This document shows, in pieces, positions 44,000 through 54,022 of a stretch of 64,000 nucleotides of DNA. Every line of letters starts with the position of its first letter. The stretch's first letter is position 1. Below the pieces are notes generated by a model. That model was not told where the DNA came from. It did no database searches and saw only the letters and a list, made by a program, of their open reading frames with translations. Origin of the DNA: Shinisaurus crocodilurus (Eukaryota; Chordata; Lepidosauria; Squamata; Shinisauridae). The position numbers and the translations under genes are program-made. The stretch covers positions 248,001 through 312,000 of the forward strand of contig JAHFWL010000171.1 in assembly GCA_021292165.1 (NCBI GenBank), given 5' to 3'.

Positions 44000-45642
44000 G
44001 TCTAAACTAAGCAAATGTGGTAGCCTACGCTTAGAAACCACAGCCTAACTTTCCGGTTCTCTTCTACTGATGTGCAAATGCCCAGGAGCTGCTTTGGGTT
44101 TGGTGGAAAGGAGTTCCTCACCTAACCCACCTTTTGGTCTCCGTGGCAGTCTGCTTCTTCCACCGAATGCCCCCTCCCGCGCTGAGAAAGCAAGCGAGCA
44201 ACTGCAAAGGGCTGTGCCTGCGCTTGATCTGTTTAGACTTTCTGCTCTGGTTGCCGCCGCCCCTCCCCATGCAGGTCCCTGGAATCTATGTATAAATAAA
44301 CATGCCAATCCATTATAGGTTGGAGAGATGTTATTTTTTCCATGTCAAACTATTCCAGACATCTTGGTTCACCAAAATCCTTCTGCCCAGTCTGGGAGGA
44401 GTGAGCAAAAGCCAGGCTTAAAAGGATTTAACCTCGCTGTTGAGTTAATTCCTGGAGGGGACGGAGGGATGCCCACAGGCTGATCCTGCTGTGGTTTTTG
44501 GGGTTAGGAGGAGCCAGGGAGTCCCAGCACACAGCAGTGCTTAGTCTGTAGCTGTGCTTTACAAGAAACGAAAACTCAGATTCGGGGACTATGGTTAACG
44601 CAGAACAATAAAGCCTTAGTTCTAGTAACCTATTGCCAACTAATTAAAGAAGTATTTTCAGCCAGCTCCAGATCTATCATTAAATGCATCCCACTGAAAA
44701 CTAAGTCTACCATTGTTGCACTACAGTGAAAATTAGAAGATCCCCCAATGGCGTCCCGTCCGATCGGTGTGCTACCTGTTGCCCCAGTTCCTGGTGTGGA
44801 CTGAATTTGTACCCAAGACCGTGGCTAACCTGTCAGGAGCAGCTCTCTTGGCTGGCACCTGACAAAATGGCAGATACTTTGCAATGAATACAAACACTGT
44901 CAGTTATCGAGGCTATTTAATATGTTTGTGGGAGATTAATATTAGCTGGTACAGAGGAAAGAAAAGAGAAGCGTGACCATGTCAATATTCTATCAGTCCT
45001 AATTGCCTTCTGTCCGTAAAGTATTGGACCCCTCCTGTTCTTGGCTAGTCCAGTTGCCAGGCCATCACCTCACCAATGTGGCATCTTTCATGCTCCGGGG
45101 CCCAGCGTGGTGGCAACCGCCTGCCATGTGCTTCCTCCAGCACACCGGTTCTAAGGTCAGAAGGTTCCTCTGAGGTCATCTGTCCTGCCCGCACGGGCTA
45201 GCTCGACACAGGCCATTCCCCTGAGCCTCCTTGTTTCCTGGTGTCTGCTCATTTGGCACGGGCGTCGTCTTGACTGTGAGGGCACCAGTGGCGAGGATGG
45301 CGCTCCAAGGGGAGATCCACCCCCTCACAAAGCCGCCTGCCCCGGAGTTTGGTCACCCTCTCGGTTGGACGTTATGGGGGAAGGGGTGTGTGATCTCCAG
45401 CGCTCTGTCCGTCACTCTCCCGTTCAACACCAAGCGCTCTGGAATGAGCTCTGCAAACCCAGAGAGGGATCCTTACGACTTAGAACAAGTCATGTGGGAA
45501 GCAGGGGAGGGGTTAGGTGGAGCGGGGGCGGCGGCCTTGGATCCTGCTCAGACCATTCTAATAGGAGCAGGTCCTCGGAAGAGGCAGAGGCTGCTGTACC
45601 TCTTTGATTTCTTTTTAAAGCACGGCAATGGCCCTAAACATG
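44000..45642. other. No gene recognised
   Basis: Unique sequence. A faint L2-like coding resemblance (FNTKRSGMSSANP or HQALWNELCKPREG in neighbouring frames at about 45420-45480) is too weak to call. Confidence 0.3.
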
Positions 45643-46325
45643 CAGGGCCGGATTAAGATAGGGGCTATTGGAGCTGCAGCCCCAGGCCCATAACAGAAAA
45701 TAGGCCCACAATATAGGGACGTGAGGCACGATTTGAGTTAGCTCTGATCGTTATCATTCAGCATAATTAATGATTTTTTCAAGATTAGAAAGGTGTTCTA
45801 AGCACATCTGCATTACAGGCTTGAGGCAAGACCTAGCAAGAACTGTTGTTCTCAAATTAGCATTTCGGTAGCTTTTTGCATTTCAGTCACTGTTACTACA
45901 TTTCTTTGAAGCACATGGGGGGCTTGCTAGGGTCTGTAATATTCAGATTTAGAAGGGACCTCTCTCTCCAGCCTCGAGCAAAAGATCTTTCTGATTCGCA
46001 GCTCAATTGTTCAAATGCTAGTTTAACAAAAAAACAAAAACGAAAACGAAACAAAGCAACAAGAACAACACAATTATTCTTGGTCAAGCAAAGCTTCCTG
46101 GCTTTTTGTTGTGGCTGCTTTTTCTTTTTTAATAAATAAATTGGGGGGAAATTGGGAAGACCCTTACTGATGAGCTGCAGGAGTTTTTGAGTTTTGGCAC
46201 TTTAATGGTAATTAAAATATTTAATTTGTTTTAATATAAAATTGCATCTTCATTTTATTTATTTCCATAAAAAGGCCCACCAAAATCCTCAGCACCAGGC
46301 CCATAATGCTCTTAATCCGGCCCTG
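45643..46325. mobile_element. hAT-type non-autonomous element with perfect TSD
   Basis: The terminal inverted repeats are cagggccggattaaga and tcttaatccggccctg. They are flanked by the perfect 8-bp direct repeat TAAACATG at 45635-45642 and 46326-46333. The 683-bp A/T-rich interior has no transposase frame. The outer CAGGGCCGG is shared with the elements at 7572 and 58336. Confidence 0.95.
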
Positions 46326-46676
46326 TAAACATGGACGCGTCTGCTCGTGTTTAGCGCCCACGTTCTCCTCTGACTGTGGCCCGCTGGCCTGAGGAGAGGC
46401 CGCTGTGTTTTTATTAGACTCGGGGTGCAGCGACCTCCTAGAGCTCAGCGCGATCAGGGCTGCAGAAGCCAAAGCGGTCGTCTCTGCTGAGGGTGGGCTG
46501 CTTGACCCCCAGTCCGCACCGGCAACCGCTCCCGCCCTTGCAGAGTGCCACGCCAAGGGGAGCCCTGCCTTCGGGGCCTCAGGAGGAGGGGAGGCCATCG
46601 GCTACCTCTGAGCCGGAATGCAGGAGCGGGGGGCTGCAGGAGTGCCCTTGGCTTTAGTCGGCCTCAGCTCCTAAGG

Positions 46677-46811
46677 CAGTGTTTCTCAACCTTGGGTCCC
46701 CAGATGTTTTTGGCCTACAACTCCCAGCATGCCCCAGCCAGCTATGCTGGCTGGGGCATGCTGGGAGTTGTAGGCCAAAAACATCTGGGGACCCAAGGTT
46801 GAGAAACACTG
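46677..46811. mobile_element. Palindromic hAT-type MITE, copy 7, perfect TSD
   Basis: A 135-bp palindrome flanked by perfect 8-bp TCCTAAGG repeats (46669-46676 and 46812-46819). Both ends read CAGTGTTTCTCAACC, a matched two-ended variant of the family ends. Confidence 0.95.
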
Positions 46812-48331
46812 TCCTAAGGTGACCAGGGCCAGCATCCAGCACTAGTGCATAAACCAACGCTAGCGCAACGTCATGAGCATCTGCTCGGCAAGGGGGAAAG
46901 GCAGTGATTTGCCACCGGATTTCGGCAGCACAGTTTGCACCGGGGTTCAGTCCCTTTGAACTCAGTGGACTGACTCCCCCAGAGAGCAAAAAAAAGGGAC
47001 CAGCAACTGCAGCCGCCACCCCCCCCCCATGCTAAATAGCCTAAGTGTGAGTGTGTAAGAGTGGGCGGGCGAGCTTGGGGAAAGACCGGAGAACTCCATC
47101 CGCCCCCTTCACTTTGCCCGCCCATCACCCTTGACGTGTCCTCACCTATAGGTTGATCCTTCCCAGGCCCAGGGAATGGGGGGGGGGCAGGGCAGGGCAG
47201 GGGGGGCTCCCCAAGGTGGTGCTGCATCCTGCATCCTCCAATGGGGGCTGCTGCCAGAGGCTGGAATGGAGAACTCGGAGCCCCACTGGCTCCTTCGAGC
47301 CCCTCTGATTTCCCTGTCTGGCTCAGGAGTGCGGGGGCAGCGCAGAGAAGACCCGGCATTTGCTGACTGGGAGCCCTGTGAACGAGTGGCAGGTGGGCAG
47401 CAAAAGGACTGGAGCCTGCAGGGCGTGTCTCTTTGTTTCCCAAGAAAAATCATTTCCCTCCTTTCCGTTGGCCAAGGATGGGCTGCGTGTTGATCCGCTG
47501 GAGATGTTTGCCAGGACAGGAGTTCTCAATTCCAGCATTCTCCTGATTCCAGGTGTGGTGGTGCAGGAGGGGTGGAAGACGAGGGGGCAGGTGCTAATGC
47601 TGATAATGCCACCCCCCCCAAAAAAAAAACCCTTCCTGGCAGGGGCTGGGAGCGGATTAGCTGCAATCTAGTCTACGGAGGGCCACAGAACCACGATTAA
47701 GGGGCAATTCTGGAGCTGCCCTGCCTCCACGGAATGTCTTCATCTGTGCTCTTGCTCTTGTTTAGTGGCCAGAATGACTTGAAAGGACCTGCCCTGCCCT
47801 GCCCCTCACTCCATCCTGGGTTTTAGAGGATCCACTCAGGGCCAAACGCAATCTGTGATTTCCTCCCAAATAGCATCTTCAGAAGAGCAATTTTCTTCAT
47901 CAGGTAGCAGGGGAGGGGAGGGTGAAATTCCCCCTCCCCCTCCACTGGCTGTGATCCTGATCCTTATCAGCGCCTCCCCCCCCCCCCCGCCCAGCTGACA
48001 CTATCTGCATTTTTTTTTTTTTAAACCCACCATGTTCAGTGCAAAACATCATGCCCAGTTTAGCCTTCATTTTATTTAGGAATTATCCTCTTGGTTCTTC
48101 TGAGCCTCTATTTCTGTTCTTTATTTCTGTTCTGCCCCCTTTTAAAAAAAATCTGTTCATACTTACTTTACGTTATTTGTACTGCGTGTACTTTTTAACG
48201 GATTTAATGTGAAACGCCGTGGTTTTTATAAGTGTGCTAGCATTTTATTATACTAGTTTTAAATCTCTTTGTTAACTTTTGTAAACTTCCCTGATAATTG
48301 AAGGGGTGGCAGAAAAATCGGGACTAAGTGA
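46812..48331. other. No gene recognised
   Basis: Unique sequence. 48090-48320 resembles an L2-like 3' UTR in + orientation (tttgtaaacttccctgataa) but is not certain. Confidence 0.3.
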
Positions 48332-48509
48332 ATAACTACCTAGGGAGGTGGTGGGCTCTCCCACTCTGGAGGCATTCAAGGTGCAGCTGGACAGACATCT
48401 GTCAGAGATGCTTTGACCTAGATTCCTGCATTGAGCAGGGGGTTGGACTCGATGGCCTTGTAGGCCCCTTCCAACTCTACTTTTCTATGATTCTATGATT
48501 TAAATACCA
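48332..48509 (+). mobile_element. CR1 LINE 3' end (short)
   Basis: It starts at the last ORF2 codons (actacctagggaggtggtgg) and runs through the 3' UTR to tctatgattctatga. Its last ~54 bp are included in a 74-bp tandem duplication. Confidence 0.92.
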
Positions 48510-48603
48510 TTCCATTCCGTGTGCAAAGCCCTTGTAGGCCCCTTCCAACTCTACTTTTCTATGATTCTATGATTTAAATACCATTCCATTCCGTGTGCAA
48601 AGC
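48456..48603 (+). repeat. Perfect 74-bp tandem duplication across a CR1 boundary
   Basis: Units 48456-48529 and 48530-48603 read identically. Each holds the CR1 tail (ccttgtaggccccttccaac...gattctatga) plus about 20 bp of flanking sequence (tttaaataccattccattcc). Confidence 0.97.
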
Positions 48604-49531
48604 TTAGGCAGGCGCTGGGGGTGGCTGTACATGCGTGCCCCCCCCGCACCCCGATTCCTGCCATCAGTGCGTGTGCATGAACCAACCCAGGGGTTGGGGC
48701 CGGTCCTGGGGCGGGAGATGCACAAGAGCAAGCTTGGCAGGGCCGATGCAGGCGGGTCCTTTGTCCCCCGGCCTCTGATTTCCACCCGTGCCAATATTTG
48801 CTCGCAGAGATTAGTACTTCGATTTTTCCATGAACGGATCCAGTGTGGCCATAGCCAGTGAGAGGATATGGTATCCCCCTTGCATTCCCCCCCCCCCAAA
48901 CCAGCAGAGTGGCCTCCGCAGTGGGCCAGGTTAAGTGAATGCCCCTCTCATCCTCACCCCAGCAAAGTTTAAAATACGATCATCCGCCACCACCACAGCA
49001 GCGTCGGTGGGTGTTTTTTCTTCATCCCACCCCTATGAGAGAGGATAAGGCGGAAGACCGAGGGAGGGATTGGCAACTGCGCGGTGGAGATGAGACGGGG
49101 GCACCAGGTTCAAGTGGCGGTACAGCAGCGGTGAAGGAGAAGGTCGGCGTGGCTTCTCCGCCTCCATTTTTCACAGCTGTCCCTGAAGATCTTCCTTGGG
49201 TTTGAGAGGTGGAAGCGCAAAGTGTCCCTCTGTCCTGCTGGCTGCGTGCTTCTTCCTCCTTCGCTGTGGAATCCTCCTTCCAAATTTCCCCACAGACCCA
49301 CTTTGCATTTTTGGGGACTTCCAAATTTCACTACAGTGAGATACCTGCTCAGCATGGCTTTCTGCACAAGTGACTCCTGGCAATCTGCCGTATTCCTGGT
49401 TGTGTTATGTCCTTCCCAATAGCTGATTTTGGAAGAATCCCTCACACACACATTATCTTCAGGTTTTGACAATCTGCCTACTGGTATTCATTCTTCCTTT
49501 CTCTCCCCCCACCCTTTTTTCCGGCCCTTAG
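48604..49531. other. Sequence immediately upstream of the first IL11RA coding exon
   Basis: No additional exon is obvious. The last ~35 bases form a pyrimidine-rich acceptor (tctctccccccaccctttttt then ggcccttag). Confidence 0.4.
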
Positions 49532-49631
49532 ATGCCGAGCCTCGTCTCATGTGTCGGCAGAGTGGTGGTCCTTTTGGCAGCTGTTTTGGTGACCACATCC
49601 ATCACCATGTCAGGAGAATGGGGAGCAGAAG
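49532..49631 (+). CDS. IL11RA: IL11RA coding exon 1: start codon and signal peptide
   Basis: The exon begins exactly at ATG after a good acceptor (49530-49531 AG) and ends AG-AAG before gtgagc at 49632. It encodes 33 residues starting MPSLVSCVGRVVVLLAAVLV, a short polar start and a hydrophobic core as expected for a secretory signal peptide, and ends in phase 1. IL11RA is the ligand-specific subunit for interleukin-11. It sits at the cell surface and pairs with gp130 (IL6ST) to signal through JAK/STAT3. Because the exon opens at the ATG, the 5' UTR must come from an upstream exon. Signal peptides diverge fast, so the identity rests mainly on the following exons. Confidence 0.8.
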
Positions 49632-50696
49632 GTGAGCCGACAACAGCAGAGTGCTGGCTGGAAGGGCTGTTTGCAGGATTAGGGTGGGGGAAGTCAGTTT
49701 TTGCAGGATTAGGGCAGGGGTCGGGGGAAGTCAGTTTTTGCAGGATGAACTCCCAAGGCCAAGACAGAGGATTTGGTGCAGGTGAGGGAGGAAATTTCAA
49801 AGCGGGAACAAGACATGGATATTGGGAGCTGGCTTGTTATACCAGACCAGGCCAGGCCAGGCATTCAGCTCGAGCCCTGTTCTGGTGTTCTGTTCAAACA
49901 TGTGAGGGGGAGACCGCGGGGGTGAGCATGCCGTTTCCACCCCCGTTCTCGTGGCCCTCCACATGTTCTGCGGCAGAGGGCCTTTGCCGCCTTGCAGGCA
50001 CCCCGTGCAATGCAGGACCCTTGAAAATCAGGGTCCTTCATCCTGTGGCTGCACAAGGCTCCCTCCTGCAGACGTTCGCCCTCAGCTCATGGGAGGTGGT
50101 GAAAACAGGCGGGGCGGCGGCACTAGCGTTCTCGCCCTCCCCGCTCGGGTATTTGAACAGAATGCCTGCATAAGGCTTGAACCAGTAGTATCTTCTCTGA
50201 ATATTTACAGGGTCTCAAGCAAAGAGTGTTTCCCCCCCCCCCAGACCCACAACCTGAGAAGGGGGGATTGAATGTGGGATCTTCCTATGCACCAGGCATG
50301 TGCTCTGCCATGGAGTTATGGCTCCTTCACCAGAGGTTCCAGGACTCCACTGTCTGTCATGCACATTCATGTGGCTGGCCGTCAGCATGGCTGACCTGCT
50401 TCCTTCTGCTTGGGCAGCTGAGGTTGCAGCAACCCAAGCAAGTCCTCGCTGTGCCCCGTTCTTGGCACAACAGGCCGGGGTTCAGGAGTGAGTTCTTTGG
50501 GGCACTGCTGCTTGTGGGAATCAAACAGGGGAATTAGCCCCTCGTGCTATGCGCGTGGTGATTTGCTTCCTGCACAAGCCCCGCGCGAGATCCCACGGCT
50601 TGGGACCGGCCCTTCCAAGAACCCGCTTGCTGCGGGCTAGGGCGTGTGGGAGCAGCCTCTGTCCCGGGTCCCGCACTTATGGCCCTTCTCTTGCAG
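49632..50696 (+). other. IL11RA intron after coding exon 1
   Basis: This intron is 1065 bp with GT-AG ends. It contains a ~30-bp tandem motif (aagtcagtttttgcaggatt at about 49689 and 49727) and a tRNA-SINE fragment on the minus strand at about 50235-50330. Confidence 0.7.
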
Positions 50697-50757
50697 GGGT
50701 GACGTACGGCCAGCTGGGAAAAGACGTGACGCTGACGTGTGCCGGGGTGAGCCCAGG
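50697..50757 (+). CDS. IL11RA: IL11RA coding exon 2: first half of Ig-like domain
   Basis: The acceptor is cttctcttgcag and the donor is CCAGG followed by gtaggt. The entry codon GGG completes in phase 1, and the exon reads VTYGQLGKDVTLTCAGVSP, ending in phase 2. This matches the beginning of the IL11RA Ig-like domain (mammalian counterpart GVQYGQPGRSVKLCCPGV). It includes the first cysteine of the Ig disulfide (TLTC). A stronger-looking gtgagc donor 12 bp upstream would break the frame into the next exon, so the downstream donor is chosen. Confidence 0.9.
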
Positions 50758-51039
50758 GTAGGTCCCTCTGAATCCTCCTGGTTCCCTGCAGAGGATCGCA
50801 CAAAGTCTTTGAGCAATGGAAGCGATGGGAAAGCCGCCTCAGGACAGAGCGGGCTGATCTCAAAGGGGATTGTGGGGTACACTTGCTGGCAATGCCTCTT
50901 AATCCCGTCTTTACAATCCTTAACAATATTTAAAGATGGTTAGGTAACACATATTTTTCCCCACCGCCCCTGGGTTTCCCTGCTACCACCTTGTGTCTCC
51001 GTCAGAGGCTGAGGGTTCAGATAAGGAAAAATTTGTGTG

Positions 51040-51655
51040 ATTTATTTATTTATTATTTGCATTTATCTATCGCCCATCTGGCCGGCAAACCAGCCATCCT
51101 GGGCGATGTACAGAAAATAAAACAGAACAAAATACATTAAAACATTTTTCTCCATTAAAATACATTAAAACAGTATAAAATTTTAAAATCTTAGCCCACC
51201 CCATATTCCCGCCTGAATAGCCATGTTTTTAGTGAGCGGTGGAAGCTCAGCAGAGAGGGGGCATGGCGGAGGTCACTTGGGAGAGAGTTCCACAGAACGG
51301 GGGCCGCCACAGAAAAGGCCCTCTTCCTAGTCCCCACCAGTCTAGCTGCTCTGGCTGAAGGGACAAGGAGAAGGCCGTCTGTGGCAGATCTTGTTGAGCG
51401 GCCCACTTGGTGTTGCTGGAGACGCTCCTTGAGATAGACTGGACCGGAGCCGTATAGGGTTTTAAAGGTCAAAGCCAACACCTTGAATTCAGCTCGGCAA
51501 GCAACTGGTAGCCAGTGTAGCTCCTTGAGCACTGGCGTGATGTGATCCCGCCGGCGGCTGCCTTTAACCAGGCGAGCCGCCGCGTTCTCTACCAGCTGTA
51601 GCTTCCGAACCGTCTTCAACCCCACGTAGAGCGCATTACAGTAGTCTAGGCGAGA
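51040..51655 (-). mobile_element. L2-like LINE 3' end (copy 2)
   Basis: The minus frame includes KTVRKLQLVENAAARLVKGS, RRRDHITPVLKELHWLPVAC and FSVAAPVLWNSLPSDLRHAP. The 3' UTR and (TATT)n tail lie at the left. It is the closest sister of copy 1 and is 5'-truncated. Confidence 0.85.
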
Positions 51656-51770
51656 GTGATCTTCCCTACCAGGTCTGCAAGTTTTACAATGAATATTATT
51701 GCCTTAAATTTTTTGTTTGTGAAATGCAGTCTTGAGGGATACTTTAAAAGGCACAAAAGAATGCCTACAT

Positions 51771-52072
51771 CAGCGGTAGGGAACCTTTTTGGGCCACGGG
51801 CACAATTTGAGAAATTGCCCTGGGCACCAGCACAAAATGGCTTCCTTGGGAGGCATGGCAAAGAACAAGTAACCTGCCCAAAACACAGAATCTCACCAGT
51901 GGAGGCAAGAAAAGACAGAATTCTACCCAGGGCAGGGTGGTGGGAGAAAAGGCTGAATCGCAGAAAAAAAATAAATGCGTGCAGCTCCAGACGACAGCAT
52001 GACGAATGCTCCGTCGGGCCTGGAAAAAAATGGCACATGTGCCTGCGGGCCCAAAAAGGTTCCCTACCCCTG
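51771..52072. mobile_element. hAT-like non-autonomous element
   Basis: The ends cagcggtagggaacctttttg and aaaaaggttccctacccctg are inverted copies. The flanks gcctacat and gtctaagt match only partly. There is no transposase frame. Confidence 0.75.
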
Positions 52073-52289
52073 GTCTAAGTCATAATTGTTAAAACGTAGG
52101 CGGGGTTGGTGTGTTGTTTTTTAAATGTCCATCAAGGAGTCAAGATTGAATTTCCCAAACAATATTTGAATAATTTTAAACTTTTAAGATGGTTCTAAAT
52201 TTTAAGGAAGTAAGAATGTCCGAGGCGCCGGCCATGCCGAAGGCCTGTCGGGTCCACCATTCTGTGCCCAGAGTGGCGAGCCAGCCGCC

Positions 52290-52460
52290 CCCGCCAAGGC
52301 CACGAGCGGGACACGAGCGCAAAAGCTAGGCGGGGCCAGGCCTGGTGGTTACTTGGATGGCGGGAGACCCCTCCTCTCGTTCCCTGCACTGAGCAGCGGG
52401 TCGGACTCGAGGGCCTTGCAGGCCCCTTCCGACTCCATGATCTATGGAATCTATGAAATA
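52290..52460 (+). mobile_element. SINE with 5S-rRNA-like head and CR1-like tail (copy 3)
   Basis: The + strand has a degraded 5S-like head (gccaggcctggtggttactt, ggatggcgggagacc), then ccctgcactgagcagcgggt and a CR1-like end with tctatggaatctatga. It has the same junction as copies 1 and 2. The head start is uncertain. Confidence 0.65.
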
Positions 52461-52610
52461 TTGTTAAAAATGTTTTGAATGTTAAATATTGTACTGTTTT
52501 TATATTTCTATTCTTGTACGTTTGTGTTTGGCTATTTTGTGGGGGCATTTTTTTGGTTTTGTTTGATGATTGTAAACCACCCAGAGGGCATTTCCCATAC
52601 ATGACTCTAG
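52461..52610 (+). repeat. Possible L2-like LINE 3' UTR
   Basis: The sequence attgtactgtttttatattt ... gattgtaaaccacccagagg is typical of the 3' UTR of reptile L2-like LINEs. The coding part is absent. Confidence 0.5.
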
Positions 52611-52658
52611 CAAACAGTCAAACGGCAGCACCTTCCTGCTTGTGTCCCCAACAGCGGT

Positions 52659-52788
52659 CAGACGCCCTCTCATTTTCTTTCTTCTCTACTTGCTGTCGTC
52701 CCCTTTCTTTTGCCGCCCCCCCGTCAGTGTATCCCTAGCATTGACTCCTCACCACCACTTCCCAACTCATGTAAGTGTTCCTCCCCTG
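52659..52788 (+). repeat. Direct repeat, copy 1 (~130 bp)
   Basis: cagacgccctctcattttct ... gtaagtgttcctcccctg recurs at 53186-53319 with only a few inserted bases in a C-run. Confidence 0.93.
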
Positions 52789-53185
52789 AAACATACAACA
52801 AGGGACTATGTTTAAAATCCTGACAAACACAAAGCATAGAAACTTAAAAGTCAAGAATTGTATATATAAAAAATAACCATAAAATATAGTAAAATAGATT
52901 AAATTTTATAATGTAATATAAAAATTTCCAGAAATGTTTTTTAAAAAATTATATATATAAAACATGTATAAGACAGAAACAATTAGACCTGTAAAATACA
53001 ACGTCTTAAGGGCTGAAGATGATAATAATGTCCTTTCAGACTTGAGGACCTCTCTCTCTAGATGAAGTATTATTAGTGCCAAAGTTTTTTTTTGTTTGGT
53101 GCTTCCAGAGAAATGTCCTCACAGCATGTAAGCTTTCTTTACTCGTGTGTAGAAGCCAAACGCGTTTCGGCCCAAAGGCCTTCTT

Positions 53186-53319
53186 CAGACGCCCTCTCAT
53201 TTTCTTTCTTCTCTACTTGCTGTCGTCCCCTTTCTTTTGCCGCCGCCCCCCCCGTCAGTGTATCCCTAGCATTGACTCCTCACCACCACTTCCCAACTCA
53301 TGTAAGTGTTCCTCCCCTG
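53186..53319 (+). repeat. Direct repeat, copy 2 (~134 bp)
   Basis: This is the same sequence as 52659-52788, about 530 bp downstream. Just before it lies gcgtttcggcccaaaggcct, a motif reminiscent of transposon ends. Confidence 0.93.
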
Positions 53320-53667
53320 CCCCCGCCTCAGGCGCTGCCCCCCCCCCGTGGCATCACAGCTCTGGCGCACCTACGGACATGCCCCGTCCACCCTGCTTCT
53401 CAAAAACAGTGTGCTTGACGCTGCCACTTCTATTGCGTTTTGAAGGGGAAGCAGTTGTGGGACTGTTTGCAGTAAGCAGCACCTCAAAAGCCCAACAGGA
53501 ACCAGAGGAGCAGCGGATTTTGGACAGGAATTGGCAGGGGGGGGGGGACGGATCCGGAGAGTGGTCCCGGATGGGGCCGAAATAAAAATGGCAGCGCTGA
53601 GCACTCTTTTGAAAATGCGCGATTAACATCGTGTACCGTTTGGTCCCCCGTTTTTAGCCTGCTACAA

Positions 53668-53780
53668 ACCGGCGCCCTCCAGGCATGTCAAGACTATAAC
53701 TCCCGTCATCATGCTGTCTGGGGATTATGGGAGTTGGAGTCCAACACACCTGGAGGGAGCTGGGCTGGGGAAGGCTGGTT
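53668..53780. mobile_element. Old palindromic hAT-like MITE remnant
   Basis: The arms gcgccctccaggcatgtcaag and gggagttggagtccaacaca, with gctggggaaggctgg, mark a diverged family member 76 bp before an IL11RA exon. Confidence 0.55.
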
Positions 53781-53855
53781 CAAGCAGCCGTGCAGACAGG
53801 GGAGCCGCTGGCTTCTGCCTGCCCCTTGTCCTCACCGCAGCTTTCTGGCTTCTAG

Positions 53856-54022
53856 TTCCGCAGTGGAATGGCGCCGGGACGGAGCCCCGCTGCTCCCGGA
53901 GGACTGCGCGGTCCAGCAAGGCCAGCTCCTCCTGCCCCGTGCCGAGCTCTCCTCCGAGGGCACCTACAGCTGCCACGATGCCAATGGACTCCTCCTCAGC
54001 TCCGTCGCCCTCCGCCTCGGCC
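53856..54022 (+). CDS. IL11RA: IL11RA coding exon 3: second half of Ig-like domain
   Basis: The acceptor is ggcttctag and the donor is GGCC followed by gtaagc. The exon enters in phase 2 (completing GGT, Gly) and reads 55 residues from SAVEWRRDGAPLL to SSVALRLG, ending in phase 1. Features of the IL11RA Ig domain are visible: the central tryptophan (VEWRRDG, mammalian VSWFRDG), and the EGTYSC motif with the second disulfide cysteine. The exon length and phases fit the family. Confidence 0.93.

Larger units (their letters stand above)
50758..53855 (+). other. IL11RA intron between the two Ig-domain exons
   Basis: This intron is about 3.1 kb with GT-AG ends. It is packed with repeats: L2-like (51040), hAT-like (51771), 5S/CR1-like SINE (52290), L2-like 3' UTR (52461), a duplicated ~130-bp segment, and an old MITE (53668). 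Confidence 0.7.

Noticed and set aside
45365..45656. Possible L2-like coding fragment
   Set aside because: The resemblance (HQALWNELCKPREG) is short and frame-broken, not enough to call a repeat.
50745..50751. Alternative donor GCCGGG|gtgagc in the first Ig exon
   Set aside because: It scores well by eye but gives phase 0, which does not fit the phase-2 acceptor exon at 53856.
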